Shown one piece after another: positions 1 through 10,814 of a DNA stretch of 64,000 nt. The notes beneath the pieces were generated by a model. The model was given only the letters and a program-made list of their open reading frames with translations. It was not told the origin of the DNA and made no database searches. The position numbers were made by a program, and so were the translations under genes. The stretch comes from Chaetoderma sp. LZ-2023a (taxonomy: Eukaryota > Mollusca > Caudofoveata > Chaetodermatida > Chaetodermatidae): contig CM067369.1 in NCBI GenBank assembly GCA_034401795.1, positions 138,024,496-138,088,495 of the forward strand. The letters run 5' to 3'. The first letter of the stretch is position 1. Each line of letters begins with the position of its first letter.

Positions 1-933
1 CATTCTCAAGTAAACCCGTGCCAGGACATGACGACTGTCGCACACTGACTGAATCAACGAGATGAGTATTTGAACCCTCTCCTGAGTAGGATAAACATAT
101 CCTGTCTCCAGATCGAAGAACATCCCCAGGTAAACAAACTTCTGGGATGGAGTCAGCTCTGATTTTGGGAAATTGATCATCCAGCCCAAGTCTGTGAGAA
201 TTTTCAAAACAATCTCCAGATTGGCGGACAAACTTTCCCGGGTGTGCGCTTTCAACAGCCAGTCGTCTATGTACGTGTGGACTGCTATGCTTCTCCTGCG
301 GAGGTATGCTGTGATCGCAAGAACCACACGGGTGAAAACCCGAGGAGCCGTGGAAATTCCGAAGGGCAACACCCTGAATTCCCACTGTCTGCCCTGGAAT
401 GCAAATCTCAGGAAGCGACAGAAACTCCTGTGGATGGGGATGTGGAAATAAGCGTCCTTCAAATCTATCGACGCCGTCCACATCCCCCTCTCCAACCCCG
501 CCAACACCGAGCGCACCGTTTCCATCTTGAAACTGGGCGTCTCGATGAACTTGTTCAATGGCTTGAGGTTGAGAATCGGTCTCCACCCACCGGTGCGTTT
601 TGTTACCAAGAACAGGGTTGAATAGAAGCCCGGACACCTTTGTGCCGGCTGAATAGCTCCTTTTTGTACGAGGGAATTTATCTCCTCCTCGATACACAAC
701 CTTTGATCTGGATCTCTCGGAACGGGAGTCCAGATTGGCACCAGAGACAGTCGCGACGGCGGGCCTGTCATCCACTCTGGATGATACCCCACGGAAAGCC
801 ATCGCAAGACTAAACGGTCCTGAGTTAACCGTTCCCACTCTTGCATGTGGTCGGCTAGCCGGCCTCCCACCGGTCCACCTAGGGACCGCGGTGGACACAA
901 GGCATGCAAGAGCGGCACTGTCTCCGTCGCCAT
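1..933 (-). CDS. DIRS element A reverse transcriptase ORF, partial
   Basis: Frame open from upstream of the ATG at 931-933 to the window edge without a stop. It encodes the RT palm and fingers: GGWRPILNLKPLN, then the helix with DLKDAYFHIP, LPFGIS and the active-site YIDDW (about 261-275). The order and the FGI / YIDD motifs are typical of DIRS1-like RT. The frame overlaps the end of ORF1 by at least 40 bp when read upstream of the ATG, so translation could start by re-initiation or frameshift. RNase H and recombinase parts are not in the window. Confidence 0.85.
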   Translation of the reverse strand, partial: MATETVPLLHALCPPRSLGGPVGGRLADHMQEWERLTQDRLVLRWLSVGYHPEWMTGPPSRLSLVPIWTPVPRDPDQRLCIEEEINSLVQKGAIQPAQRCPGFYSTLFLVTKRTGGWRPILNLKPLNKFIETPSFKMETVRSVLAGLERGMWTASIDLKDAYFHIPIHRSFCRFLRFAFQGRQWEFRVLPFGISTAPRVFTRVVLAITAYLRRRSIAVHTYIDDWLLKAHTRESLSANLEIVLKILTDLGWMINFPKSELTPSQKFVYLGMFFDLETGYVYPTQERVQILISLIQSVCDSRHVLARVYLRM

Positions 934-970
934 ACACACCGGCGTGGTCCTTACCGCGGTAAGCGCCCTG

Positions 971-3097
971 TCAGGAACGATAACCACGCCCAGATCCTCG
1001 CGCGACCCGCCCCGCCCCGCGCGCACCTCGGTGCACGGGCGGCTGCCTGGCTGACGGCGGCTGAGGAGCCTGCGCCCCCCTCACTGCTGGCCGAATCGCA
1101 CGCGGCCGAGGCCGGCGCTGCGACGGCGGCTGGCCTCTGACTTGGCCAGCACCACCTCGAGCCTGCAGGGGACGATACGCAGGGGCCGCGGCGCGAACGT
1201 TAGCACGACGCAGTACCTCAAACTGTTCGCGCAGCGCCCTCTGGTTATTCACCAGGGTGACCGTCTCCTGGAGGTGGCGACATCCCTCACCTCCAAAAAG
1301 ACCAGGACCCGTCATAGGCGTACGGAGTAGCCTATTATACAGGTCCTGAGACGGGCACAGATTGTCCAGGGCAAATGTGCGTCTTGCCCTGACACTCCTG
1401 GTCACCGCCCGCGTCATACAGTCCAGCGCCAGGTTAATACCATCCTGGATGGTTCGCTGGACCGCGAGCGGGCCTGGCTGGCGCGATGCGGATGCCGTTA
1501 CTACCCCCTGTAACAGCTGGGAGACGTGGGACAGAGCGGCAATCGAAGCCCTCCCACTCTCCTCCGCATCACGCAACGCGGTATTCGCCGAACGCAACGC
1601 GTTCGCGCACAAGACCCCCGCGTCAGAACGGGATCCTGGCCGCGTATCCTCACCCAAAGCCGCGCGGTCATCCACGCTGGGCTTGGGTACCACACCGTAC
1701 CGCTGGTAGTCCAGGGGCACGATGCGACAACGCTTGGCCACCTCGCGAGGGGCCTTCGCGAGACGTCCACTCGTGTTAATGGACGCCTCCGCCGCCTTGA
1801 ACATGTCAACGACATGCTCCGCCAGCGGCAGAGAAGGCATAGCGTTAGCAGTCGGTTTCCCAGCTAACCACGGCGTGTGAACACGGTGGCTAGCCGACTG
1901 CTCCACGGGCAGATCAGGCCTAACGCTCACCAACCACTGGCAAGCGTCATACCAATCCTCCTCCGTGGCTAACTGCGAGCGCTCTACAAGACGGGGTCCT
2001 TCGTCTTCCTCCTGAGCGCAAGCAGTACTAGACGGCGGGTACGCTGATACACCTGGCAAGCCAGGGAAAACATGCGGGCCTGACAGCACCGGCATGAGAA
2101 TATCACTGGTTTGACCAGGAGCAGGCACCGCGGTAGAGCGCGGGGTATATATAGCCCTACCACGGGCCCGGCCAGCACCAGCTACACTCTCGGCAAGCCG
2201 AGGTATGCGGTACCGCTGGCCATCAGCAGCGCCCTGGGCCACCACCTGAACCGCGGACCTTACTCCAGGGTGAGTAATACCGTGGAAAAAAGCGCCTGTA
2301 TTCCCCGCGAGGGGTGCACAAACGTCTTCATCCATGTCCGCGTCGTCAGACGGCGACCCCAGCAGGTAATCCTCATCACCCTGGTCAGAAAGATTAGACC
2401 CCGGGTCAGCAAAGAGAGCTAACCCGGGCTGACCAGGAACGGTGCCATAGGAGGTACTGGCCACCGCGGCGTGCGGATACCCCTGGACTGATAAGCAGCC
2501 AGCGGGTTCCAGCGACAACCGTCCACGGTCCCCTATCGGCGCGGCAATAAGCCTGCTGCCAGGGCCGTGGAACGCCCCCTCTAATGGGGCCACCTCTGAA
2601 TCGTCGGACAACGGAAGCGGACTAAGGAAAATCGATCCAGAGGCGGGGATTACCTGCTCCGAAGCCGATGAAGAGGACAATAAAGGATCTGGTCCAGGAA
2701 GCATGCCACGAAGCAACCCTGGAACCAAATCTTTTATTGTCCTCCTCATCTCTCCCAACATCTCGGTCCGAAAGGTCTCCATATCCACCGCGGACGAGAC
2801 CTTCCCCTTACCCTTCTCACTTACAACCTCTCGTTTCCGCTTCATCTTCTTCTCCTCCACTACCACCTTGTCCGTCGCCTGTAAGCAGCACAAGAATTCG
2901 GACATTAATTCGCCCCCCCAGTGCTTACATATGTCACAATTAATCAATGGACCACAAGGGCTACATCTAAAACACAGATGCGGCCAGAACTTGACATGCA
3001 TAAAACGTCCACAGGACGCGCAACCCGGTCCCTGAAACAGGGCAAAGGACAAGGAGTATGAGCAACTAGTTAAGCTTAGAAACTCAATCCAACTCAA
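971..3097 (-). CDS. DIRS element A ORF1 (Gag-like), intact
   Basis: Open frame of 708 codons from the first ATG. Residues 26-57 hold a Cys-rich knuckle (C26, C29, C42, C45, C48, C54, C57); the middle is acidic and Pro/Ala-rich; the last 60 residues are rich in Arg and Gly and may bind nucleic acid. ORF1 of DIRS elements is thought to be the structural, Gag-like protein. A polypyrimidine-CAG site sits at 3032-3034, just before the Cys-rich part, so the true protein may start in an upstream spliced exon. The stop at 971-973 overlaps ORF2. The homologous ORFs in B, C and E are all broken. Confidence 0.8.
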   Translation of the reverse strand: MSWIEFLSLTSCSYSLSFALFQGPGCASCGRFMHVKFWPHLCFRCSPCGPLINCDICKHWGGELMSEFLCCLQATDKVVVEEKKMKRKREVVSEKGKGKVSSAVDMETFRTEMLGEMRRTIKDLVPGLLRGMLPGPDPLLSSSSASEQVIPASGSIFLSPLPLSDDSEVAPLEGAFHGPGSRLIAAPIGDRGRLSLEPAGCLSVQGYPHAAVASTSYGTVPGQPGLALFADPGSNLSDQGDEDYLLGSPSDDADMDEDVCAPLAGNTGAFFHGITHPGVRSAVQVVAQGAADGQRYRIPRLAESVAGAGRARGRAIYTPRSTAVPAPGQTSDILMPVLSGPHVFPGLPGVSAYPPSSTACAQEEDEGPRLVERSQLATEEDWYDACQWLVSVRPDLPVEQSASHRVHTPWLAGKPTANAMPSLPLAEHVVDMFKAAEASINTSGRLAKAPREVAKRCRIVPLDYQRYGVVPKPSVDDRAALGEDTRPGSRSDAGVLCANALRSANTALRDAEESGRASIAALSHVSQLLQGVVTASASRQPGPLAVQRTIQDGINLALDCMTRAVTRSVRARRTFALDNLCPSQDLYNRLLRTPMTGPGLFGGEGCRHLQETVTLVNNQRALREQFEVLRRANVRAAAPAYRPLQARGGAGQVRGQPPSQRRPRPRAIRPAVRGAQAPQPPSARQPPVHRGARGAGRVARGSGRGYRS

Positions 3098-3943
3098 GGA
3101 GAAGGAAAACGATCATAAAGATCAATATACATCAAAAACCAGCCTAGCGCTTGAATTGCTAATAAATACATAGCCAGCTGATTATGACGTCATAAATCCC
3201 GTGACAGGAAAAATTCGATCCCAACAAAACATCCAAGTGCAAAGACGAATTGTATGCTGAATGGATAAGTTGACTACACAACCATCAGATACATATAGAT
3301 AACTCTTTACTGGCAAAAATGTTAATTATCTCCCTTTGATTGTTTACAATAATTAACATCACCACATTATCAGTAACTAGATACCTGACACTTTGTATAG
3401 ACAAACCATCCAACGTGACGAACCGGAAACTCCACCATCTGCACGCCTCTTAACTCTCTCCACCTCAAGGGGAAGGAATTGGAACAAGAGGGCAAAGTGA
3501 GAAGACCTTTATATCAGGCCTCCAACTCACTGGGCATAATTTACCATTTGGTTAGATAACCTAACAGTGTTAGTAGGAAATGGAACCATGGTGGAGAGAA
3601 TACTAATTCTCTGGAACTGTGACGTCACAACCTAGCGTCATACAGACCTGTGGACAGAAACAGAAAGAGAAATTAGTCCTAGGTAGCACCGAGTTGACCT
3701 AAACCAACTAACTAAGGCGCTTATCACGGTAAACGCGAGTCCCGGAAACACAATACACCGGGAAGAAAACTCGCTAATTTTACTAGAAGTCACCTGATTT
3801 AAAGGTCCAACGTCCTCCGGTGGCGAAGTGTATCCTCCCGCCATCCAAATCAGGTCTTATCACTTCCAAAATAACACCAATAAAAACGTTAAAGAGCAAG
3901 AAAAGCTATTGACTGAAAAACATGTGTGTTCTCTTTGCCAATA

Positions 3944-4125
3944 ATCTAGCAAAGAGGAAGTGCTAGTCTGCGCATGCGCGGTGGTGGGGCTGGCATCCGC
4001 CAGACTACGCTCTGACTCCCTGCCCACTAGGGGCGCCTAACTGTTTTAATCTGAGTGTTTATTGAGTGAAAGCGAATATTTAGCAATATCAAAAGTATTA
4101 GGGAGGTAAGTATACTCTTGAAGTG
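3944..4125 (-). repeat. DIRS element A terminal repeat (5' side of the element)
   Basis: About 180 bp nearly matching the right terminal repeat of element B at 34964-35153, including the GCATGCGC core, the stretch CTGCCCACTAGGGGC and the end TATTAGGGAGGTAAG. It lies at the upstream end of the minus-strand element and marks its boundary. Confidence 0.8.
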
Positions 4126-4605
4126 AAAAGAGTGTTAAACTTCCATGGTCTAGACCGCGCTCCCTCCCCCCCCTCATTTGTCTGCACAAATTCCAGAGGG
4201 CTGTCAATGGGGAGGCAACACCCACCAAACCAGTGTCAGCCCCAAGTATCAGCTAGGGCAGTCCAGGAGAGTGCAAAGAAGTTACTACAACTTCTAGTTT
4301 TGAAAAAAATATCAGTATATCGATTAGATTTTCAAATTTGAATGAGTCTAATGTCTGTTGGAATGAATAAGATACTCCTGAAACAGACTTTTTACTTAAT
4401 CAGTTTGGGAATTCAACTGTAAGTAAATTAATATTAGTCACTCAAGCTAAGAAAACACTCACCATTTTCTGAGTGCTTGGTCTTTCTTGATCATCACAGG
4501 AGCTCCGCCCAATCCACGGTCATTCATAGAGCATGTGCATCACCATTGCTCAGTGCATGGGGAAGAACCTTACGATGTATGCGTAAATAGTCGTCAGACG
4601 TGGCT

Positions 4606-5598
4606 TTAGTTAAGATTCAACAAATTGGCGACGGCTACCGGATTAAGTGCGCTGGCGATATCGCGAAGGTAGAAATCAGTGAATGACGACTCAGCATGCC
4701 ATTGTGCTACAGACATCACCTCCTCTAAAGAGACAATTAGAAAGGGCCGATGCTGCTGCTAGTGCTCAGACTTGATGGGCGTTCATACGATCAATCCGCT
4801 TTTCTGTTGCGATTTTATGAGACATCTGAATAGCATCGACTATCAAAAGATGAGGAGCTTTGAGACATAACCAGAGATTTTGGGTCATGTCTCCACTCCT
4901 CAGTACGTTTCTTATAAATTTTCAGACATCTGACAGGACAACAAGCAGAAGAGTTTGTGTCATGCCTAATTAAACTTGGTAAATTGATCGTCTGTTCTGG
5001 ATATTTAAGTGACTGATTCTTTGCCAGGAAACAAAGATGTGGTTATAGTCTTAAACCTTCACCCGTAAAGACAAAATGGTCTTGTTCGGCAGAAAGCGCA
5101 TTGATTTCGCTTCTCCTTCTCGCCGATGCTGCTGCAACCAAGAAAACTGACAATAGTTAACAGTTTAATATCTATAGATCTAATTGGTTCAAAGGGAGCA
5201 TGCCCTAAAACCTGTAGACCAAGAGATAGATTCCATGCTGGGATAGGAATTGGCTGTCTGGGTCGCAAATTGCTCATTCCTTTAATAACTTCATTTAAAG
5301 TGTCGGTCTCCACTCTTACAGTGGCCAGACTGGGAACAACTGAAGCTAATGCAGACTTATATGCTGCTAGGGTTGAAGGTAGAAGTTTGTCAACCTCGTA
5401 TAAATGACAGATAAAATCTGCTACGTGTTGAACAGATGCAGAGAAGGGATTAATATCTCTTCCCTTACACCACTCTGCAAATTTGTTGATTCTATAATTA
5501 TATATCTTGGTGATTGATCCTCTTCTGGCTGAAGCGACAAACTTCGCTGCTTGCTCATAAAAGCCACGCTTAATTGCACGCTGCTTGATAACATCCAT
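4606..5598 (-). pseudogene. DIRS element E tyrosine recombinase, broken
   Basis: The N-terminal core-binding part is intact (from KQRAIKRGFYEQAAKF to LNEVIKGMSNLRPRQ). The catalytic first Arg lies in ASARRRSEINALS, read in a different frame after a shift at about 5130, and a TAA follows near 5056. The C-terminal catalytic part is recognisable in another frame (EEVMSVAQWHAESSFTDFYL, with the Trp/His and Tyr positions), ending with TAA at 4606-4608. So all parts of the enzyme are present but not readable as one protein. Confidence 0.75.
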
Positions 5599-5661
5599 GC
5601 AGTCAATTGGAACATCTCCGGTCTGTCGTGAAGATACGGACCTTTGTTCTGAAAAATCAGA

Positions 5662-6387
5662 TCACTTCTGTCTGGAAGAGGGATTGGATTGCAGACCAGA
5701 AGGTCCGGCAGATCCGTAAACTATGATCGGCCTGGCCAATGAGGGGTGATCAGTAGTACTTGGCATATGCCCTATCTTATCTTTGCCAGAACTTTTGGGA
5801 TGAGAATTGTTGGAGGATACACATACGCGTACATTCCCTTCCAACGTATTGCTAGATCTAGCGGGTCCGGGATCAGTGACACGTATGTGACCATCTTTGT
5901 GACCTTTCATCGCAAATAGATCCACATTTGGCTTACCCCAATGTTTGAAAAGAACCTCTGCTACTGACTGGTTGAGCTGCCATTCCGTCGGATGACAAAC
6001 CGTCCTTCGACTGAGAGCATTTGCTAGGATGTTAAATCTTCCTGGAATGTGTGCTGCCCGAAGAATAATATTCTTCTCTTGGCACCACAGCAGAAGGTTC
6101 CATATCATCATGCCGATCTCGTCCCGCCCTGGCGGTTCAAATAAGACACCACTGTGGAGTTGTCTGTCCTTACTAGGACAATCTTGTCTCAGATTAAGTT
6201 CTAATGCCACTGCTAATAATTCGAGAACATTTATGTCTTTCTGCGCATTGATCCGATCCAATTCCCCTGACACTGACAGATTGTCCAGTACTGCTCCCCA
6301 ACCTGTCGTCGATGCATCTGTGAAGATGGACATCTGCAGTTGAGGAGGCTGTAGAGGAACACCTCGCAGGAGATTCTGTTCTGATAA
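5662..6387 (-). pseudogene. DIRS element E RNase H and following region
   Basis: Contains the RNase H start FTDASTTGWGAVL, the helix with NVLELLAVALEL, and the later block AHIPGRFNILANALSRR, as in the RNase H of other DIRS copies. The stretch between them is frameshifted. Downstream is the region typical of DIRS pol (WQLNQSVAEVLFKHWGKPNVDLFA), partly out of frame. Homologous to 41012-41806 of element C. Confidence 0.65.
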
Positions 6388-7463
6388 CTACCACTGAAGA
6401 TGGAATATCAACGGTTCTTTTACTGGATTTCTCAGTGTCAATGGATCCGTTCTCTGAGACCAGAATGACATTAAGTACATCTGAATCGGCCTGTGTCTGA
6501 GTGCCGCATAAGGAACCACCTTCTCCAGAGATACTAGCAAACCGAGTATTCTGAGAAATTGACGCGCCATCAGATAGGCTCCTAGAGAAACTGGCTCCAG
6601 TACTGCAATCAAACTCTTGACTCTGCTCTCGTCCAGAAAAGCTGAAGAGATGTCCCTGAGATTGAAAAATATTCCCAGATACACAAACTCCTGAGATGGA
6701 GTCAATTCTGATTTCTCTAGATTCACAATCCATCCTAGGTCCTTTAATAAGGCTAGGACTACCTGAAAATTGTTGCGTAGAATAACTTGATTCCCCGCCT
6801 TCAGCAGCCAGCCATCTATGTAAGTATGAATAGCTATGTTTCTCCTGCGAAGATAAGAAGTCATGGCGAGAACCACTTTGGTGAAGACCCTCGGGGCTGT
6901 GGTCAGACCGAAAGGAAGCGCATTGAATTCCCAAACAGTGTCTTGGAATGCAAAGCGAAGGTATTTCTGAAAAGGAATTGACATTGGAATATGAAAATAT
7001 GCATCCGTCAGATCTATTGACACTGCCCACATGCCTTTTCTCAGCCCTGTCATCACCACTGCTAGTCTCCATCTGAAACTTTGGTGAAAGAATAAATTTG
7101 TTCAGCGGTTTGAAGTTGAGAATTGGTCTCCAACCTCCGGTGTATTTCGGAACGAGGAAAATTATCAAATAGAAGCCCAGGGAGGACTGATTGCGGACTA
7201 AATAAATCACATTCTTCTGCTGAAGATCTATGATTTCTGAGCAGATGGCATCTAGACGATCGGATTGCCTTGGAACGGGAGTCCATACTGGAGTCGATGT
7301 TAACGGAACTAACGATTGACGGATGAGCCAGTCTGGTACGTAGCCTTTTCTTAGTCAATGACAGACTAAACAATCTTGCACGACCTGTTCCCACTGGTTT
7401 GAGACTGATGAAGTCAGCCTCCGACGGAAGGAATCTGCACACAGTTCGCGGTCGATATTGCAC
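6388..7463 (-). pseudogene. DIRS element E reverse transcriptase, broken and with altered active site
   Basis: RT of the DIRS type: GGWRPILNFKPLNKF, DLTDAYFHIP, LPFGLTTAPRVF and a catalytic box that reads YIDGW instead of YIDDW (near 6808-6822). Loss of the second Asp should abolish polymerase activity. A frameshift at about 7060 splits fingers from palm, and stop codons interrupt the start near 7360. The sequence then runs on into the RNase H part. Confidence 0.75.
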
Positions 7464-7472
7464 GATAAGACG

Positions 7473-8421
7473 TTAATTCATTTGGGTGAAGATTGTCGAC
7501 TCACTGCGTTCCTGGCGCCACCGGAATGGGTCTCGCCGGAAAGCCATCAGGACCAGCAACCCCCCCCCCCCCCCCCCCACCCACCCGGATCGCGCTGAGA
7601 TCCCTGAACCGATGTCAACCCGAGACAGTCGGACATCCACCCATTCAGCGTCGGTGCAAAAAGATGATTCGTCCATCAATGGGCTACCATTCTCATCTTC
7701 CTTCTCACCCTTGGATGAAAAGGCTACCGAGGATACATGCCAAGATCCACAGACCAAATTTCCCATTCAAAGTGGGCCCATGGCCTGACTACTTGTGGCT
7801 CCAGTATCTAGCGAATCGCCAGATACAGCATCTCCGCACTCCATCACGGGAGTGGGAACTACGGCTGCTACTATGGCAGGAGATGAGACTCCGAGAGAAG
7901 CCATCATAGCCACGTCCGTCATGCCGACGGGAGTCATATCACATTGCTCTGACAGCACTCCAGACTGAGCGAAATCCGGGTGAAAGATGCCTGACGGAAC
8001 GTCGACATCTCCACCCGGTTGACAAACCTGTACAAAACCTGTGGGAGACCCATGGGAAATACCGGAATCTGTCAACTGTGAAAGCTCCGGCATGCCAGAG
8101 TCTTCCATCAGGAGGATATCTTCTTCCTCCGCCGTCCAAGGCTGAGTCCATCCGCTCATTCAGACGCTCTTCCAGACCTTTGACTGACGCCTGATCCACT
8201 TTGGTCGCCTTGTCCCTCGTGATTCTCTCCAAACGCGCACGCCGATCACGATCAAATTCCACCTCCATCTCCGATGACCGCTTCGCGCATACATCACAAG
8301 GGCTTCCAACTTTGCACTTTGTGCCGACAACACAGTGATGGCCCATGAATTTCTGCTTCATGAAACGGTCACAGCGTGAGCATAATGTACCAGGCACGCC
8401 CTTGTCTTGCCCCTTCACCTT
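7473..8421 (-). pseudogene. DIRS element E ORF1 (Gag-like), broken
   Basis: The Cys-rich knuckle (LCSRCDRFM, later SPCDVCAKR) follows a polypyrimidine-CAG site at about 8422-8424 and is followed by a charged helix. The frame then shifts near 8150 and ends at 7767; a third segment (7473-7766) still resembles the DEGPRLVERSQ part of element A ORF1. A run of about 18 C at 7560-7577 and a deletion remove the rest. Total length is under half of element A ORF1. Confidence 0.65.
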
Positions 8422-8484
8422 CTGCGAACACAGAATAAGAATTAAAACACTGCACATGATAAGATGATGACGAGCAACACGCAC

Positions 8485-9460
8485 AATTTAATGAGTGTAA
8501 TTTTACAATTACTTAAAAACATAAACTTTCTCATAGATTAATTATAATCAAGTTCCAGGCAGGAAATATTTGGAAAATTTTTAGTGAAAATTTTATAAAC
8601 ACGACTTGGTAATTAACTAACGTTAAAAAAGCCAAGAAATTAAGAGTGATTGCTACAAACACATTCGACAATGAAGCGAGAGCTAAAGATCAGCTTAAAA
8701 CAGAGAGCATAGACACGACAAGCCGAAACGTTAATCATGCCGCCACCATCCACGCTAAGGGCGCATCTGTCTTGGAAGGAACCGAGTCGCAAGAGAAATT
8801 AACCAAGTGCCCGGATAAGATTAAACAGTTAGCGGGTAATGGAGCGACTCCAACAATGGCTACCATTTTAAAACAATGTGCCAATTTAAGGAAATTTCAA
8901 ACAGTCATTACAGCACGATTGTATAAATTCTAGATTGATACGACCTTCCCCTGTGATGATTTTCCTTTCCCTTCCATGATGCCAGCAACGATTCAGGCAG
9001 AAACTCCTAAACTCAGCAGAAAATTGAAAATTTTAGAGAACTCGAAAACGCGACTAAGCAAGGAGAGCAAAATAGACAAATCTGACTGTTGCTGGGAATT
9101 GACTCTGTACCTGGAGGCTATGGTAATTGCCGGACACAGTATGGGCAGGCCCATGGAGAGTGCGGAGTTTTAATTGTTTATTTTGAGCTAGACTAGATAA
9201 TAGACATTATCATAATAGTACATCTGGTAAGTATTATTCGCAGTACAAATCGTCATACAGTTACCTCAACCAGTGGAACTAGCAGACATTCAGACTTTTG
9301 TAGTCACGGTCATTGTGATCTTGATACAAAGTTAGATTTGCATTTGGAAATGCCAAGATTTTCGACAATACCCCGTCAGTGTAACACTGATGTGTTGTTT
9401 GATATTGACTGAGAAAAACCTCAAATATAATTATGTTCATTGAAAAAACATGACATTAGT
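8485..9460. other. Intron sequence without recognised gene
   Basis: AT-rich intron between DIRS element E and the last visible NUP214-like exon. Open frames here (for example 8646-8933 and 8976-9173 on +) have no motif, no splice structure and ordinary intron composition. Part of it may be the 5' leader of element E. Confidence 0.5.
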
Positions 9461-9468
9461 ATATTTAC

Positions 9469-9618
9469 CAAAAGCATTATCACTGGTTGTACCTGTTGTT
9501 GTGGCAGATGATATGCCAAATGGTCCTAAATTGGTTCCAGTTACGGTAGCAGCCGACGATGTACCAAATACACTGAATGCTGTTGCGGGGGCTGTGAGGT
9601 TTGATCCAAATACTGAAC
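9469..9618 (-). CDS. NUP214: NUP214-like exon, FG repeats
   Basis: Exon of 150 bp (50 codons), phase 1 at both ends, acceptor TTTATTTCATCAG and donor TTTG/GTAAAT. It contains four FG motifs (SVFGS, SVFGT, GPFGI, and NAFG at the donor), separated by Thr/Ala/Ser-rich spacers. This is the last exon of the gene that I can see; DIRS elements fill the intron from here to the window start, so the C-terminus lies to the left. A TTAA-flanked hairpin repeat lies about 30 bp upstream of the acceptor. Confidence 0.85.
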
Positions 9619-9649
9619 CTGATGAAATAAAATCAATGAGACATGAACC

Positions 9650-9875
9650 TCTTCAATGGCTAAGTCAGCTAATTCCAACCTCTGCAAGTGGTCTTGAGGA
9701 ATGTCCATTTGCAGGCCAAATGAATACTATTTTTGCAAATATACCACTGGAATGACTGGCTCGGTAAATCACCCAGTTATTCCACTGGTAAATTTTAAAG
9801 AAGTCTTCATTTGGTCGGCAAATGGACATTTTCTATGGGAAAACTTAAATTTTCTTGAACCAATTTTAGGGTTAG
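9650..9875. repeat. Hairpin MITE family 1 copy
   Basis: Fold-back repeat with the family core: CCATTTGCAGGCCAA, TACCACTGGAATGACTGG, then the inverted half ending GGCAAATGGACATT. Slightly diverged and without clear TTAA ends. Confidence 0.75.
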
Positions 9876-9930
9876 TGTTCATGAAAAACGTGAACAAAAC
9901 ATATTTTACAACACCAATACCGACAATGGA

Positions 9931-10319
9931 GGATTCCAGTTTATCCATCAATCATATGACGCCATAATCAACTATGTGACATGTAGGATGATGTCATAAT
10001 TAATGACGTAGATAAGCTCATCACGAATGCTTAATTGATGACGGACTAAACGTCGTTGTATGAACAGCATGTCTATTAATGTCTATTAGTCATGCACTAT
10101 TTAATAAACATGCTGTTGAATATTTTGAAACTAATTTTACTGGGCGCTGTTGCTGCAGTACCCAGTCAAGTTAATTTCAAAATGTTCACCAGCTTATCTG
10201 TATAGTTTTCTGGAAATTAAGAATCAGAGTGCAGTGATTGATGGATCCTAACATGGTCAAAACATGTGTGGAGCTGAGCCAAGATGGCCAGGGCATAGAT
10301 AAAACTGGCTTCCTCCATT
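9931..10319 (+). repeat. Hairpin MITE family 2 copy
   Basis: About 390 bp with imperfect inverted ends (GGATTCCAGTTTATC and GATAAAACTGGCTTCC). The middle has a palindrome around TATTTTGAAACTAATTTTACTGGG and its inverse. Close copies are at 14768-15161, 36801-37146 and 63409-63756. No coding capacity, so non-autonomous. Confidence 0.75.
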
Positions 10320-10383
10320 AAAACCATGTTCTATATATGTATAATATTTGATTTCCATATACTGATTGGCAATGATTATTTTA

Positions 10384-10516
10384 ACCCTTTAATGACTAAA
10401 TTTGTTAAAAAAATCTAAATGTTTACTTTTTGAAGGTCCATTTGCAGGCCAAGAGAAGACTATTTTTGAAAATTTACCACTGGAATGACTGGCTTGCCAG
10501 TGGTAAATTGTCAAAC
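10384..10516. repeat. Hairpin MITE family 1, half copy
   Basis: Begins AACCCTTTAATGACTAAATT and includes CCATTTGCAGGCCAAGAG and CCACTGGAATGACTGG, then breaks off after a short piece of the inverted half. Confidence 0.65.
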
Positions 10517-10814
10517 AAGATGGCCACCGGCCCAATTGGAATCCAGGTAAATCCAAAAACTTCTTATAGTGTAATAAAAATGGGAGGGCAAGGGTCTGCA
10601 ATCTTGGATTGCTCTTGTTTGTAAGTTTAACTGACTGTAATTTACAATGGAAGAATTTTATCAGCTACTGCAATTGAATTTTCAGTTTCTTTTCAGGTAC
10701 ATTTCAAACTTTTCTATCAAATTTATTATTCAACATCGCATTTTGTGTTTACTATACAAATGAATATTATAGATCTCCCAAGTAAGCATTTATTTTATAT
10801 AGAAAAAATCCTAC

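Larger units (their letters stand above)
1..4125 (-). mobile_element. DIRS element A (left part cut off by window edge)
   Basis: A DIRS-type tyrosine-recombinase retrotransposon on the minus strand. Its upstream end is at 4125, after a terminal repeat shared with element B (LTATTAGGGAGGTAAG-type end followed by CTTGAAGTG). It holds a 5' leader of about 0.9 kb without ORF, ORF1, and the start of the reverse-transcriptase ORF, which overlaps ORF1 in another frame as is usual in this group. RNase H, recombinase, the other terminal repeat and the internal complementary region would lie left of the window. Both visible ORFs are open, so this is the youngest-looking DIRS copy here. Confidence 0.85.
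4480..8484 (-). mobile_element. DIRS element E, separate decayed family
   Basis: A second DIRS-type element in the same orientation as A, B and C but clearly diverged from them. The order on the minus strand is ORF1, RT, RNase H, tyrosine recombinase. Every domain carries at least one break and the RT active site is changed. I could not find clear terminal repeats; a short inverted match (ATCATCACAGG near 4489 and CCTGTGATGAT near 8953) might be what is left of them. The limits given are therefore the coding core, not exact ends. Confidence 0.75.

Noticed and set aside
173..1330. Several plus-strand frames in DIRS A
   Set aside because: They are antisense shadows of the minus-strand RT and ORF1, which have the family motifs.
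4485..8965. Terminal inverted repeats of DIRS E
   Set aside because: Only about 11 bp match (ATCATCACAGG), too short to call.
8646..9173. Small host ORFs in the last intron
   Set aside because: No motif, no splice support, ordinary AT-rich intron sequence.
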